From the NCBI GenBank assembly GCA_022393335.1, contig JAJEKB010024460.1, positions 1 to 64,000 of the forward strand: 64,000 bases of DNA, given 5' to 3'. Shown here piece after piece: positions 1 to 11,449 of the stretch. The stretch is from Macrotrachela quadricornifera (Eukaryota > Rotifera > Eurotatoria > Philodinida > Philodinidae). A program made the position numbers and the translations under genes. Below the pieces are notes generated by a model. It searched no databases, was not told the origin of the DNA, and saw nothing but the letters and a program-made list of their open reading frames with translations. Each line of letters begins with the position of its first letter. Position 1 is the stretch's first letter.

Positions 1-2640
1 ATTTTAAGATTGATTGAAGAAACAACAGAATGAAAAGAAGAAGAAGAAGAAGAAGAGTTTCGATTTGTTCAATTTACTTGAAAAAGTAATAAGAAATCTA
101 ATCAAATTTTTATGCAATGACAAGAGAACAGTTGTAAAGAAGAAAAAAAATACATGCTTGCCTCATTTATATTAACAATTGCTTTTGAAAATATTGCATT
201 GGTAACATATGGTTTAAAATATAATTGAACAGATCATTAAAAAGAAAAAAAACTATACCATCTTTTCTTTCTATATATTATCATTAGTTATTCATTCAAG
301 GTTATTTTTTTTTTGTGATGTGACTAAACCCTCGATTTTGATAAAATGATTGAACATTTCATGCATGTATGTATTTTTTTTTGTGTATGTTTTAACCACA
401 GAATAAGTAATGAGACATATTATTCTTTTCTTATATGAATCTATACTTTACTTGTTCGTCATAGTCATTAATGATTTACATCTTGATGTTAGTATGTATT
501 TAAATGCGTGGACTTGATGATTTATATCATTGAATTGTAGATAAAAAGAAAAGAATAAAAACATTATCTTTATTTGTCTATTAACGTTATAGTCATTTTT
601 TTTTTTCGTTGAATGCATTTGATATATATTAAGTGTCTAATACAACTTTGACCATTCTTTTGTGTCAATAAATCGAATATAATTAAATTCTATTACGAAA
701 TATTTTTCATTATAACAAATGAAGAATAATATTGAATAGAAAATCTAGATAAGTAAACACTTTGATTGTCTAAGCCTGTTTGTAAAAGATGTCAAGTTTT
801 TTTTTTAAATACTCTTCAAAAAGTTAAAAATTCAATAAAAATAACATTTAAATAATGAAACGGACATAAAAATTGATATATTTCAATTATATTAATTAAA
901 ATAGATATCTTCATCAATTTCATTGGATGTATATGATTTAAAATATTTATTTTAATTGATGAAATTGAAATACATCATTTTTAATGTCCGTTTCACCATC
1001 CGAAATGTCAGTTTTTTTTCTGTTTATAGAAATTGTTGATACTTTGATTGAAATCAAATTTTATTTTACTTTATAAATTTTGAAAAAATTCTATTCGAAA
1101 AACTAATAATGATCAATATTAAACTTAAAAAAGAAGGCAGATACGTTCTATAATCATTGTTTTACTGTGGTTTTTAAAATAGGTCTTTGATGAGATAATT
1201 CTTATATATTAAGTCGATTTAGACTTACTCATGACATAATCAGACAAATAAAGAAATCTTTGACCTTTTTAAATGTAAATACTATACATTTTAATATGGT
1301 AAAAATAATCACCATTTTTTCTTTGAGAAAAAACTTCTTTTTATGTGTAAAAATGTTAACTGTTTCATTAATTATCTATCTGGGAAAAGATAAATTTTAG
1401 GGTTTGAACACAAACATAAGTGATGATTACCAACTTGTCCATCAGAAATCTCTGCTAGACGAGCCGATATACATATTCGAATCTTCAAGAGTTTATTCAT
1501 GAAGCGATTAGTTTAGAAATGATTATGAAAGTATTGGTGACAGCTTGATCTCTAAAGACAATAAAGATTTATCTCTAACGTATATATTGATTATATATAT
1601 ACACAATTGGAAATAACATTACACTAGTGGGGTACGACCTATAATTTCCAATAAAAGAGATGATAAATTTTATATCAAATGAATGCTCATCAAAAATAGA
1701 GTTTATTGATATTAAATAGTAGGGATTATGCAAACTTCTTAATATCGAACTTAAAATACTTTCAGAAATTTTATACTTTTTTTGAAGTAGAAAAGTAAAG
1801 TGTCAATCATTTGAAAAATGGAATAATGTGTTTTTCTTGGATATTTTTACATGGTTCGATAGCTCTTGTCGAGCTCTATAAAACTATAAATATGAAAAAC
1901 TTTTTAAACAAAACTGTTTAAAGAATACACCAAAAGAAACACGCATTTTTGACATTTTCTACACTAAACTCAGCTGTTTTTCATTAGTATCCTTATGTAA
2001 GCGGTTTAAAAACATACTCATTCGATGCAATTTTTCACCTTATAGTACATTCATTTAAATCAATATATGTCTATGCCATTATGAATTATCAAACACATTT
2101 TACACTGCATAATGTAAGAAAAATTCAGTTCATTAGTAATTCTGGACGTGTCTTTTTCATTACAGACAATTTTCCTTAATTGGAAGAATGAATTTTCCGC
2201 AAAGTAGAATGGTAGGAAAGAGGCGGAAAATGTCCATTTTATAGAAACAAGTGAAAACAAATACGCTAACAATATCAATGTAGATAGTTTAATTTAAGAG
2301 TTAATTTTACATTTTTCAAGCTAATTTAATATCAAATGTCACGTCTCATAAAGCTTCTTTTAAATATATGATATAAGCAAAAGTATTTAAATTGCCCGAG
2401 ATAATGTTAGATAGCATTATTAAAAATGTCAACCGTGGACAATTTTTGCCAACATGAGCTATATAGTTACTCTTTATTTCATTTCTTTAAAATATAAACT
2501 TACATAGAAATGTGATAAATAATTAAATATTGAACCAAAAATACATTATAAAAAATAAAATTTTTAACAAAACAAGAAAAAAGAATTTGTTCATTATTCT
2601 TCATACGTAAAAAAAAAGATAACAACATGTATTTTCTTAA
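1..2640. other. Non-coding AT-rich stretch
   Basis: No convincing gene is seen on either strand. There is a short (GAA)n run near 40-56 and a small hairpin element at about 853-998, listed separately. The stretch around 1165-1430 resembles 5364-5500 further on (shared words around 'tctttgatgagataattc', 'atcagacaa' and 'aaacataagtgat'), so part of it is an old dispersed repeat. The longest ORF here (2060-2278, minus) has no recognisable features. Confidence 0.6.
853..998. mobile_element. Small hairpin MITE-like element
   Basis: Two arms of about 60 bp face each other. The left arm starts at the word gaaacggaca (857) and the right arm ends with its reverse complement tgtccgtttc (985-994). Both continue inward through an imperfectly complementary stretch based on 'ttgatatatttcaatt' and 'gaaattgaaatacatc'. 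There is no coding capacity. This looks like a non-autonomous DNA transposon remnant; no clear target duplication was found. Confidence 0.5.
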
Positions 2641-2987
2641 GGTCGCCCTCCTCCAAAAAGTCGATTATCAAAAGAACAACTAAAAATTTCTGAAAGTCTC
2701 TATAGTAATATTCTTAAGTGAAACTAAGAAAAAGTTTTTTCCATTTTTCTCAAAATCGATTTTTATATTAATAGTAAATCTGTGCAAAATTTTTTTCAGT
2801 ATACTTCGCTCTAGCTAATTGTACTTTGTTTTATTTTTAGAGCATTCGATTCTCCACTGAATGACGGGGAGAAATTTTTAATTAGATTGTAATCCAATAG
2901 AAAACGAGAAGTAAAAAAAATTTCTTAAGTTTACTTTTATAGAAAGTTTCAATATAAAAAATTGATTATGGAGGAGGGAAAGTGACC
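2641..2987. mobile_element. TTAA-bounded MITE (piggyBac-like target)
   Basis: The element is bounded by TTAA on both sides (2637-2640 and 2988-2991). Its ends are inverted: the left reads ggtcgccctcctcc and the reverse complement of the right reads ggtcactttccctcctcc, which differ by a small indel. The 347-bp interior has no ORF. A TTAA duplication with short inverted termini is what piggyBac-type transposases produce, so a non-autonomous piggyBac-like element is the best reading. Confidence 0.6.
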
Positions 2988-3008
2988 TTAATTAATACAT
3001 ATATATAT

Positions 3009-4461
3009 TTAGATATTATCTGCAAATTGAATATTTGATAATGTATTTTGTGTATTTTTATCATGACCATTTACAATTTGAATTAATTTATCAGGATTTC
3101 TTTGTTGTGCTGTAACTATTTGTGTAATATCTGCTCCAAGTTCTTTTAATTTTTGATAAAATTTAATTTCATCTTCATGCAATAATTGTTGATGTTGCCG
3201 TTCTAATTGATTTTCAGCATCTTTCTCTTGTAAACGAGTTGCATGTTGTTGTTTAAGCATATCAAGTTTATGTAACATTTGTTCAAGTTCTAATTTTCGT
3301 TCTTTAATTTGAAAAAAAAACCAAATAGATTAGAAAAAAAAAAGTTTTTATTTATTTTACCTTTTTCTGATCGTTCAAAACGTTTTTCTAATTTTAAATC
3401 TTCTAATAATTGTAACTGATGTTCAGCTTCATCTTCTAATCTTAATTTAGTTCGTCGTTCAATTGCATTATCATTCATTAACTAGATCAAAATATGTAAA
3501 TACATAAATAATTAATTAATCTTACTTGAAGTTTTTCTGATGCTTGATAACCCCGAAAAACAACTTTATTTATTCTATATCCAACTGTTTGTGATCTTGC
3601 TACTAATTGTGGATATGCATCTAATTGATTTAATTGATTAGCATTCTCAAGAAATGTTTCATATTTTCGTATAGATGCAAATGCAATTACATCAGCACAT
3701 ATTGCATTTATCTAAATTTACAAAAAACAAAAAATTATTAAAAGATCAAATAGATTATATATATTTTTTTTACAAAATCTGCTATTGGATCACGTGTATT
3801 ATTTAACATTGTATCAACATTCATTAATTCATAAAATATCATTAATTTAACTGTTATCAAAGCATCATCAGATGTTCGAACATCAGTTATATTATAATAG
3901 AATTGATCAGGAATAAGACGTAATTTTTTAAATTTTTTAGCGCCAGGTATAATATGAGTTTTATGTGTACCATCTTCACCATGCCAAATAAATTCATGTA
4001 TCCATTCATTTGGTTTTGGTGCATAAAGTGTTGGACCTTTAATAATTTGACGCATTGATAATGCATCTATGAAGACAAAATTTATTTAATATTTTTTTCT
4101 AAAATTAAAAAGAAAAAAATTTTTTTATTATTTTACCATGTTTAATATCATCTGGTTTTTGTGTATATAAAACTAATAATTCATTTGCATCAAGTTTAAT
4201 TAAATCTTTTGTTAAAATTGTTGCAATTTTTAATGGATCATCAAATAAAGCTGCTGGACCAGGTTGAATTTCTGTTCGTCCATCATTATATGTTACTTCT
4301 AAATATTGCATATCATTAGCATGATGTAATGTTAATGGTTGAATTCGATTACAACATGGCCATACAACAACTAATTGTGGTCCATCCACATATTGAGCTT
4401 CACCATTAAATTTCCAAACAATTGCACGACGTCCAGTCTTTATTTTACGTAATAAAACCAT
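3009..4461 (-). CDS. Short major-vault-protein-like / SPFH (Band 7) protein
   Basis: Five exons join in frame: 4461-4137, 4066-3774, 3711-3526, 3481-3361 and 3301-3009, giving 405 residues. Each intron is 36-71 bp with GT..AG ends. The N-terminal half has beta-rich repeats resembling vault (MVP) repeats, with phrases such as 'GPTLYAPKPNEW' and 'DANELLVLYTQKP'. An SPFH-like shoulder domain follows, seen in 'VRTSDDALITVKLMIFYEL', 'ADFINAICADVIAFAS' and 'GYRINKVVFRGY'. The last 130 residues are Glu/Lys/Gln-rich and predicted coiled coil. A full MVP is about 850-900 residues with many more N-terminal repeats, so this is a much shorter relative. The start at 4461 (MVLLRK) is chosen because the ORF upstream of it looks like low-complexity leader. 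The molecular role is not known; membrane scaffolding or self-assembly is inference from the family. Confidence 0.75.
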
Positions 4462-7013
4462 ATTTTTTTCTAGTCTTTTTTTTAAATATATTTCTTTTTT
4501 GCTTTTATATATAAGGATAAATATTGTCACTATGTTTTTCTTTTTTTTTTCTTTCCTTTATATAGAACGACCTTGGTTTTGCATCTTGCAGAACATTATA
4601 CATCAATGTTGAGCAATTACTATTACTGAATTAGTTATTATGATTTATACGAAGAAAATGTCTATGATTCATATACGATGCCACGTTTCATGTTTATCTT
4701 ACAGAAATGATAGAATAGCTAAAGTAGTTGAAATCATGAAAAAAATAAGGTGAATGACGTCATTACTATTTTGTAGTATGTCATAAATGACATTTGCATA
4801 GAAGAAATTTAATGATAGATGGATTCGACAGATTTTTGGTTGTGTGAACAAATTTTTTAAAAAGTATTGCTTAAAGCTATTATTTGAAATTGAAAAAATA
4901 AAATATTGTTCTTTTTTTTAATATATAAAAACAATATTATGTTGTTTTTTTCTTTTTATTTATGTCAATCTTTTTGGAGAATTCTGTCGTCTACATTGTT
5001 CAGATCTTAAATATTTGTTTCGATATATTTCCCTAAAAAGAAATCCAATGATTTAGGGTGAGATTCCTGTAAAACGCAAATGTTAGATTCGTCTATGTCA
5101 GTCTACTTGATGTATTCTTTCTGATGATATGTCAAATCTATGTAAATATGTAGCTTTGATGAACTTCTCTGGAAAGATGTTGAGGCTATTGAAATCTTCA
5201 GATATCAACGAATAATTTTCGAAACACTTTTCAAATTGTGAGAACTTATATCTTCGAAATTTAATTTATTGGACAACAATTTCTAACTTGACTGTTATCT
5301 TGTTTTCTTTGTACAATTAAAAAAACAGATTATTTGAATAAACAAATCTTCAACATGAATCGGATTTTAATTTTAAAAGCATATCTTTGATGAGATAATT
5401 CGCATTTCTCAAGTCGAATTAGATTTAATCATGAAACAATCAGACAAGTAATGTAAAAATGAATTTTAAGGGTTGAATAAAAACATAAGTGATATTGTAG
5501 AAGGGAAAATATTTATATATATGATATTATCTAATCAGACAAGAACTTCAGAAAACGTTTGTATACACTGAGAAAAGCAACTAATTCAATGTTTAGTCAT
5601 GTAATCACTAAAAAGATCGAGACTTCAAGCGAGCCTAAATCATGCAATTATTCTCTATCATGAATGCATATGAAAAATATTTTTATGAATATTCGTACAT
5701 TGAATCTTTCTCACACACGAATAACCACTGAAAAAATCGAAATTTGTTATGTAACCCAATGAGTATTTTATTATCATGATTGAAGAAATCATTTAATAGA
5801 CGTTATTTCAATCAATGGATATATATATATTAGTTAAATAGACAGACATACACATATTTTAAACAAACTATCTCCAATGGTAGGATGAAGTTCGAGATTT
5901 TCTTTCGTTGTTTATATCGACTAGTACTATACATCAACACAGCAATTTTGAACATTTCAGGATGCTAGTATTAGTTCTCGGTAATGAATTAGAAATGTTT
6001 GTAAAATGTACATATGAAAACGAATGAAAATAATTAACGTATCAACTTTCAATAATTGTACCAAATGTAAAACATAATTGTATTCATTTCATATTCTCCT
6101 AAATGCTTTTAAATAGCAATCGGAAACTGCGATTAGCATCTAAAAAATAATTTTTAGCTTTTATTTGTATTCTTGTTTTGTTTTTTTATTTATTCTATCG
6201 GGTATAAATACAAGAAACAAAATAAAAAGGAATATTATAGTTGCATACATGCTTGTATGAATAAAGTTTGTTTTGTCAATGATAAATATATGTGTATATA
6301 ACTTGATAAATGTTTATCTTTCATCTTTTTTCTCAATTTCAATATGCATATTTATACTACTCTATCTATGAATATAATAAAAGAGGAGATAATCAAATAT
6401 ATAGTATCATAATGTTAATGTTACGAATACATTTAAAAATGAAAACATCACACTAATAAGCCATAATTATGCCTAATGTATGATTTATTTACCTTAAAGT
6501 ATGTTTTATTTATGCTTAAAAAATAATATGTATATGAAAGTGCAATTAAAAAAATCGATATTTTACTTTATAAATTAGTAAAAATAACGATTTATATCAA
6601 AAAAAATTTTAAATAGAAAAATTAGTCATAAATTGTTTGTGATCGATGAAATGTTTATATTATAAATAAAGCTATCAATATCATTTTTTTTTTGTTATCT
6701 ATATTTATCTATTTTACTTTTCTCCTTGATATTAATTTTATTTGTTTTTACGATGCAATCAGTCATATTTTCCCTATCAATATCAAAAAATCAGGAAGAG
6801 TCAATAATCATAAACAAGGTAAAAAAAAAATACTTGTCCATGTAATTTCTTTTTACTATTCTTTTATTTTTACATGCACTCAGAACATGTAAATTAATTT
6901 TATCATAGCAGACTGATCATTTTTCTTTCTTTTTTCAATATTTTATATTGCTCACAGTAGGTATCATTTTTTATACGTTGCCGTATACGCAATATCATAT
7001 AAATAAGGAAATT
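4462..7013. other. Non-coding AT-rich stretch with an old dispersed repeat
   Basis: No supported gene. The segment 5364-5500 is a diverged copy of sequence at 1165-1430, in the same orientation. The rest is AT-rich with poly-T and poly-A runs. The short ORF at 6692-6892 is hydrophobic low-complexity translation of AT-rich DNA and was not accepted. Confidence 0.55.
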
Positions 7014-7691
7014 ATGATAGCTAATAATCAATATTCATATTCATTTCGTATATCTGGTATTATACTTGGTTGTTTAATTCTTTTTTTTACCGCTGCTTTA
7101 TTATCAATAGAAGTTGGACGTCTTTATTCAGGATCAAATAATCGTGGATATAATAATAGCAATGCAGCATTTCAATATTTAATGTATTCTGATACAATTA
7201 TTGATTTTAATGGAAATATTTTGAATTATAAATTAGAAAATCGTTGGTTATGGCCATGGTCAACAGCGACATTATTATTTAGTTTAATATTTTTTACAAC
7301 AGGTGTATTAGGTATTATAAGTGGTCAACGAGAAAGTTATTCATCAATTTTAACATTTTTTATTTGTTCATTATTATCATTATGTTTATTAATATTTTTA
7401 ATAGCAACATATTCAACAATTATTGCTGGTTGGAAAACTATTTATAACACAAATGATGGAACTTCATTACCAAATTTTGTACGTCTTGATCGAAATTTTT
7501 CAAGTACTTGTTTAGCAATATCATGTGTATTATTTATTATATTATTAATAAGTCTTATTTTATCTGGTAGAAGTATTCAAGCATGTAGACGAAAAGAATT
7601 TCATAGAACAAATAATAAATATGGACGTTTGGTAGGATCGGATACACCACAAAGTGTATCACGTACATCGCGTCTCCATTATGCTAATTAG
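7014..7691 (+). CDS. Four-transmembrane protein, unrecognised family
   Basis: An intronless ORF encodes 225 residues from the ATG at 7014. A longer start at 6948 adds 22 residues with no clear feature, so the inner ATG, close to the first membrane segment, is preferred. Four hydrophobic spans lie at about residues 10-32, 82-105, 112-138 and 165-190, with both tails predicted in the cytoplasm. The first extracellular loop is about 50 residues and Asn/Tyr-rich; the second is shorter and holds an N-glycosylation sequon (NFSS). The C-terminal tail is basic and Ser/Thr-rich. The topology resembles MARVEL, claudin or MS4A-type tetraspan proteins, but the claudin W-GLW-C-C signature is not visible, so no family is assigned. 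A possible polyadenylation signal lies just after the stop. Confidence 0.7.
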   Translation: MIANNQYSYSFRISGIILGCLILFFTAALLSIEVGRLYSGSNNRGYNNSNAAFQYLMYSDTIIDFNGNILNYKLENRWLWPWSTATLLFSLIFFTTGVLGIISGQRESYSSILTFFICSLLSLCLLIFLIATYSTIIAGWKTIYNTNDGTSLPNFVRLDRNFSSTCLAISCVLFIILLISLILSGRSIQACRRKEFHRTNNKYGRLVGSDTPQSVSRTSRLHYAN

Positions 7692-7701
7692 ATACATTTT
7701 A

Positions 7702-7707
7702 AATAAA
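7702..7707 (+). promoter_or_regulatory. Candidate polyadenylation signal of the tetraspan gene
   Basis: AATAAA begins 11 bases after the TAG stop of the four-TM protein. In an AT-rich genome the hexamer is common by chance, so only the position supports it. Confidence 0.35.
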
Positions 7708-7932
7708 AGATTAGCAAAAATAAAATAAACATATAATATTCCGTTTTTTTTTATATTGATTTTTCATTGACAGAAAAATAAAATAATCGTATCTACCATT
7801 GGTATTAACGACTTATTATGCTATATAATTTATACTATCGATAATTGTTTTTGAATGTGATTATATCAGATAGAGATTTAAAAATCATCGAAATCTACGC
7901 TTAAATGTTTTTAAAAAAAGAAATTAAGCGCG

Positions 7933-7940
7933 TATAAATA
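7933..7940 (+). promoter_or_regulatory. TATA-like box of the coiled-coil gene
   Basis: TATAAATA preceded by a GC-containing word (gcgcg) lies 36 bases before the ATG at 7969. That spacing would leave an extremely short 5' leader, consistent with other candidate promoters in this window. Confidence 0.4.
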
Positions 7941-7968
7941 TTATTTTTATTTTTTTTTTGTTTAATAA

Positions 7969-8601
7969 ATGAATTTAACTGATGAAGAACGAATTCGATG
8001 TAATGAATGTTTAAAAAAAATCTATCAAACAAAATTAATATGTATACAATCAATTCAATATCTTATTGAACAACAACGTGAAATAGATGAATGTATTGAT
8101 GAATTAAAATCAATGAAATTCCATGCCCAAACAATAAATAAAAAAATCTCGGAATTAAATGAAATATCTTGGTTAAAATTATGTTGTTTTAATAAAAAAA
8201 AAATTTTCTTAGATACAAATTTAAATGATCAAAGTCATTTACTTATATTACCATTTACAACTGAACAATCAAATATAAATAATTATACATATGGTTTAGA
8301 TGAATTAAAAAAAGATTTTGAACTTGAAAAATTATTTCATTCAATAAATAAATCTTATTCACAATATTTAACAAAAGATGATTTTGAAAAAATTCTACAT
8401 GATGAATATATAATACTTTTTGAATTTGCAAAAAAATTAACAAAATGTATACAAATTCTTCATGATACAATTGAATTTCTTGGTACAGATATTAAATTAA
8501 CATTAGAACATATGCAATTAGCTCAACCACGTATGCGACAATTATTAAAAATAAAAGCACCTTTAGCTTTTTCACAAATACAAAAAGATTTTATAACATA
8601 A
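7969..8601 (+). CDS. Coiled-coil protein resembling a divergent SNAP-25-type SNARE
   Basis: An intronless ORF of 210 residues. The N-terminal third has heptad spacing and central glutamines ('SIQYLIEQQREIDECIDEL'), followed by a Cys-containing hydrophobic patch, 'SWLKLCCFNKKK'. That order recalls the first SNARE helix and palmitoylated Cys linker of SNAP-25/SNAP-23. A linker of about 60 residues leads to a second helical region, 'DTIEFLGTDIKLTLEHMQLA'. Length (about 206 in SNAP-25) and order agree. Sequence identity is low and several heptads carry unusual residues. If correct, it would be a Qbc-SNARE for membrane fusion. It could instead be an unrelated helical protein; the family call is inference. 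Confidence 0.45.
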   Translation: MNLTDEERIRCNECLKKIYQTKLICIQSIQYLIEQQREIDECIDELKSMKFHAQTINKKISELNEISWLKLCCFNKKKIFLDTNLNDQSHLLILPFTTEQSNINNYTYGLDELKKDFELEKLFHSINKSYSQYLTKDDFEKILHDEYIILFEFAKKLTKCIQILHDTIEFLGTDIKLTLEHMQLAQPRMRQLLKIKAPLAFSQIQKDFIT

Positions 8602-9534
8602 CGAAAAACAAAAAAAAGGAAAATTTTCTATTGAGATGCTAATAGTTTAAGCTATCATATATATCGGATGTCGAATGGATAGTATTGATTCTCTCTTAAT
8701 CAAGTCAAATTATGAAGAATGTGAGTCATGATGATAACCGAATACAATACATAAGGACATAAATGCAATATGAGATAACAATGAAGAATGATTATTTTCG
8801 GAAAAAAATTTCATAATAATTTTTTTGAAAACAATACAATACTTAATATAAATTTAATGAGAAAAATTATTATTCACCATGATGAACACATTTGGAATGA
8901 CGCACTAAAATTTATAAATAAATGATCATTATATTCATTTTTAATATTTCTGCCAAGAATATACGTCATAGATTTATTACCTTTTCATACAACAATATAT
9001 TGAGGAATGTCGTCAATATAAATAGTAACATTTGTAATGTCGAGCTTTATCTTAGAGTTATGATTCAGTTGAATTCTTTCTTTTCACTTGAAAAAACACG
9101 CACACCTTTTACATGCGTTTTATTATCATCGATAAATGAAATTATAAATGGTGATTGTTTTATTAATAATTATTGTTAATACTACTTCAATCATAGCTGG
9201 TGATAGTTAACTTGTTTTCATTTCAATGTTTTTGAAATAAACTGGAATAAAATTAATACTACTACCGTTCATTCCAAATTTGTACAAAAATGCATACCAA
9301 TGTCAGTATAAATTGATTTAGAATCTCGCTAGGTTTTGATATTAAATGATGAATTATTAGTTTTGCTCGTGAGCGAACATCAATACTCTTTCTAATAAAG
9401 AAAACAAAAGTAAAAATGACGATAATTATGCATTAAATTCATTTTATTTTTATCTTTAAATCTCTTCAATCTGTGTTAACATGATCAAACCTTTTAAAAA
9501 GTAATAATTTCTCTATAGACTATTGTTAATCTAT
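8602..9534. other. Non-coding stretch
   Basis: Only short ORFs without recognisable content are present, for example 8922-9179 (+). No repeat structure was noticed. Confidence 0.5.
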
Positions 9535-10032
9535 TTACCTAAGACATGCAAAAGCTTCTTCAAGCTGTTGGATATAGTTTTGTGGTAACATTATACTGAG
9601 TCGTGCTGTTATAATTACTTTCACCAAACATCCTTCAACTTCTTTCCATTGACTAATAGCTGAAGGTAATAGACCTCTTCTAAAGGCTTATTTAATATTA
9701 CCCATTTGCCAATAACATATTGATAATACCCTATGAAAATCAGGAAAAATGAAATTATCCTTATAATAACATGATAGAATTTCTAATTCTTGAAATGCTT
9801 GACAATCATTTAAAATAACTGCTAAGTATTTTTCTTGTTGAAGATAATTCTTAGCTCTTAAGTGTTTTTCATAGATATTGGGAAATTTGCGTTTTGCTAA
9901 ATTACTAATTTCTTGTTGGCAATGAACAGGAGTATGAGTAAGAATATAATCAAATGACATTTTTTCCAGTGAACTAACGAGGGAATCTCTTGAAGTGATA
10001 AAAAGCTTTTCGGCTCGGACTACTTTTATCAT
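9535..10032 (-). pseudogene. Broken ORF of unknown family
   Basis: Reading on the minus strand from the ATG at 10032, 114 codons run to a TAA at about 9688. The same frame then continues open for about 50 more codons to 9535, with protein-like composition ('YIQQLEEAFACLR' at the end). The translated part is helical, with Leu/Ala/Tyr spacing that might suggest TPR-like helices, but no motif is decisive. The first 15 or so codons lie inside the left arm of the neighbouring hairpin element, so the apparent start may be supplied by the element. It is most likely a truncated gene fragment. Confidence 0.35.
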
Positions 10033-10597
10033 ATAGGCCTTAGTGAGTAGTGAAATATCCTAAGTTAATTTATCCCCTTGTTGTTTTTGAATGGAGTTAT
10101 CGATGATTTACTGATTTTTCGATCTTTGGTTTCATAATAGTAGCAATAGCAAATTAATGAGTTTCGATCTGAAATTTAATGCATAACGAGGCCTTATGAA
10201 CGCTAAATTATCCTGAAAGCTTTAGGCAAAACGAATGTACCCTTCGTGAGACATCGAATTTTCAACAATGGAACTATTTCTCATACCCAATGAAAATTTT
10301 TTTAGAATACGGTCGTTTTTTTAAATCGCAATATCTCAAGAAGGATACATTCGTTTTGCCTAAAGCTATCAGGATAATTTAGCGTTCATAAGGCCTTGTT
10401 ATGCATTAAATTTCAGATCGAAACTCATTAATTTGCTATTGCTACTATTATGAAACCAAAGATCGAAAAATCAGTAAATCATCGATAACTCCATTCAAAA
10501 GCAATAAGGGGATAAATCAACTTGGGATATTTCATTACTTACTAAGGCCTATATGATAAAAGTAGTCTGAGCCGAAAAGGTTTTTATCATTTCAAGC
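9989..10597. mobile_element. Large hairpin (foldback/MITE) element
   Basis: Two arms of about 268 bp (9989-10256 and 10328-10597) are reverse complements at about 90 percent by eye, separated by a loop of about 70 bp. The outer ends share 'cttttcggctc' and the inner ends share 'ggcaaaacgaatgta'. There is no internal gene. Such a long near-perfect inverted repeat is typical of foldback-type or hairpin MITEs. No convincing target duplication was seen at the borders. Confidence 0.7.
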
Positions 10598-11449
10598 GGT
10601 TCACTCGTCAGGATTTTGTCGATATTGGATAAATTCATTTGTACTTCTCACAATAAAATATTTTTTTGTTTCATAAGTAATATTCTCGTTGCAGAATACG
10701 AAAACAAATTCATATTAAATGACAATGACGATATAATGCTATTGTATTATTATTCATGTCTAGTCAAGTTTTGAAACAAAGAGACAAAACCAGAATGTTA
10801 AATTCATTTACGAATGACGATCTTCGAAATAGAGAAATATATATATATATATATAATACTCTCAATAATAATAAGAATCTTGACATAAGAATGGAGCTTT
10901 AAATGTGTAGATGTAATGGTATTGCTGTAATGACAAAGATGTTAATGAATTAATGCATTGGTCACCATACAATCTCATTTTCAATTTGATGGAAAAGTTT
11001 GGTACAAAGTGATTCGTATGTATCTCTTTTACAGTAGTCTACAAGGGTTTTGATATAAAACTTAGTTTTACATGAAACCAACAATACTTCTTTCTGTACT
11101 TTGTAACAAAAATCTTTTTAGAATATACTCAGGCAATTAAATTTTCATAATTTTGAAAACAACAATACGATGATTTTACTAAACGTTTCGTAAATAGCTG
11201 TATAGCCATTTGAAAAAAGAATGCACAACTTTGTCCACTGACATATATATATATGACTTAACAATAACTTTGCAACAACTTTTGTTGAAATGACTTTTCA
11301 GAAGATTGCAATAATTTCTGTCTTTTTGTAGTATCTATATTAAATTTCAAATTTCTTTAAATAAAGCTAAGTATTTTCTAAAAATGGTATATTTGTTCGA
11401 ATGATTAATAAAAGTTTGACAATGTCTAAGTTTTTAGTAAGTTAACTTT
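10598..11449. other. Non-coding stretch
   Basis: AT-rich, with a short (TA)n tract near 10840-10855. No gene is supported. Confidence 0.5.
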
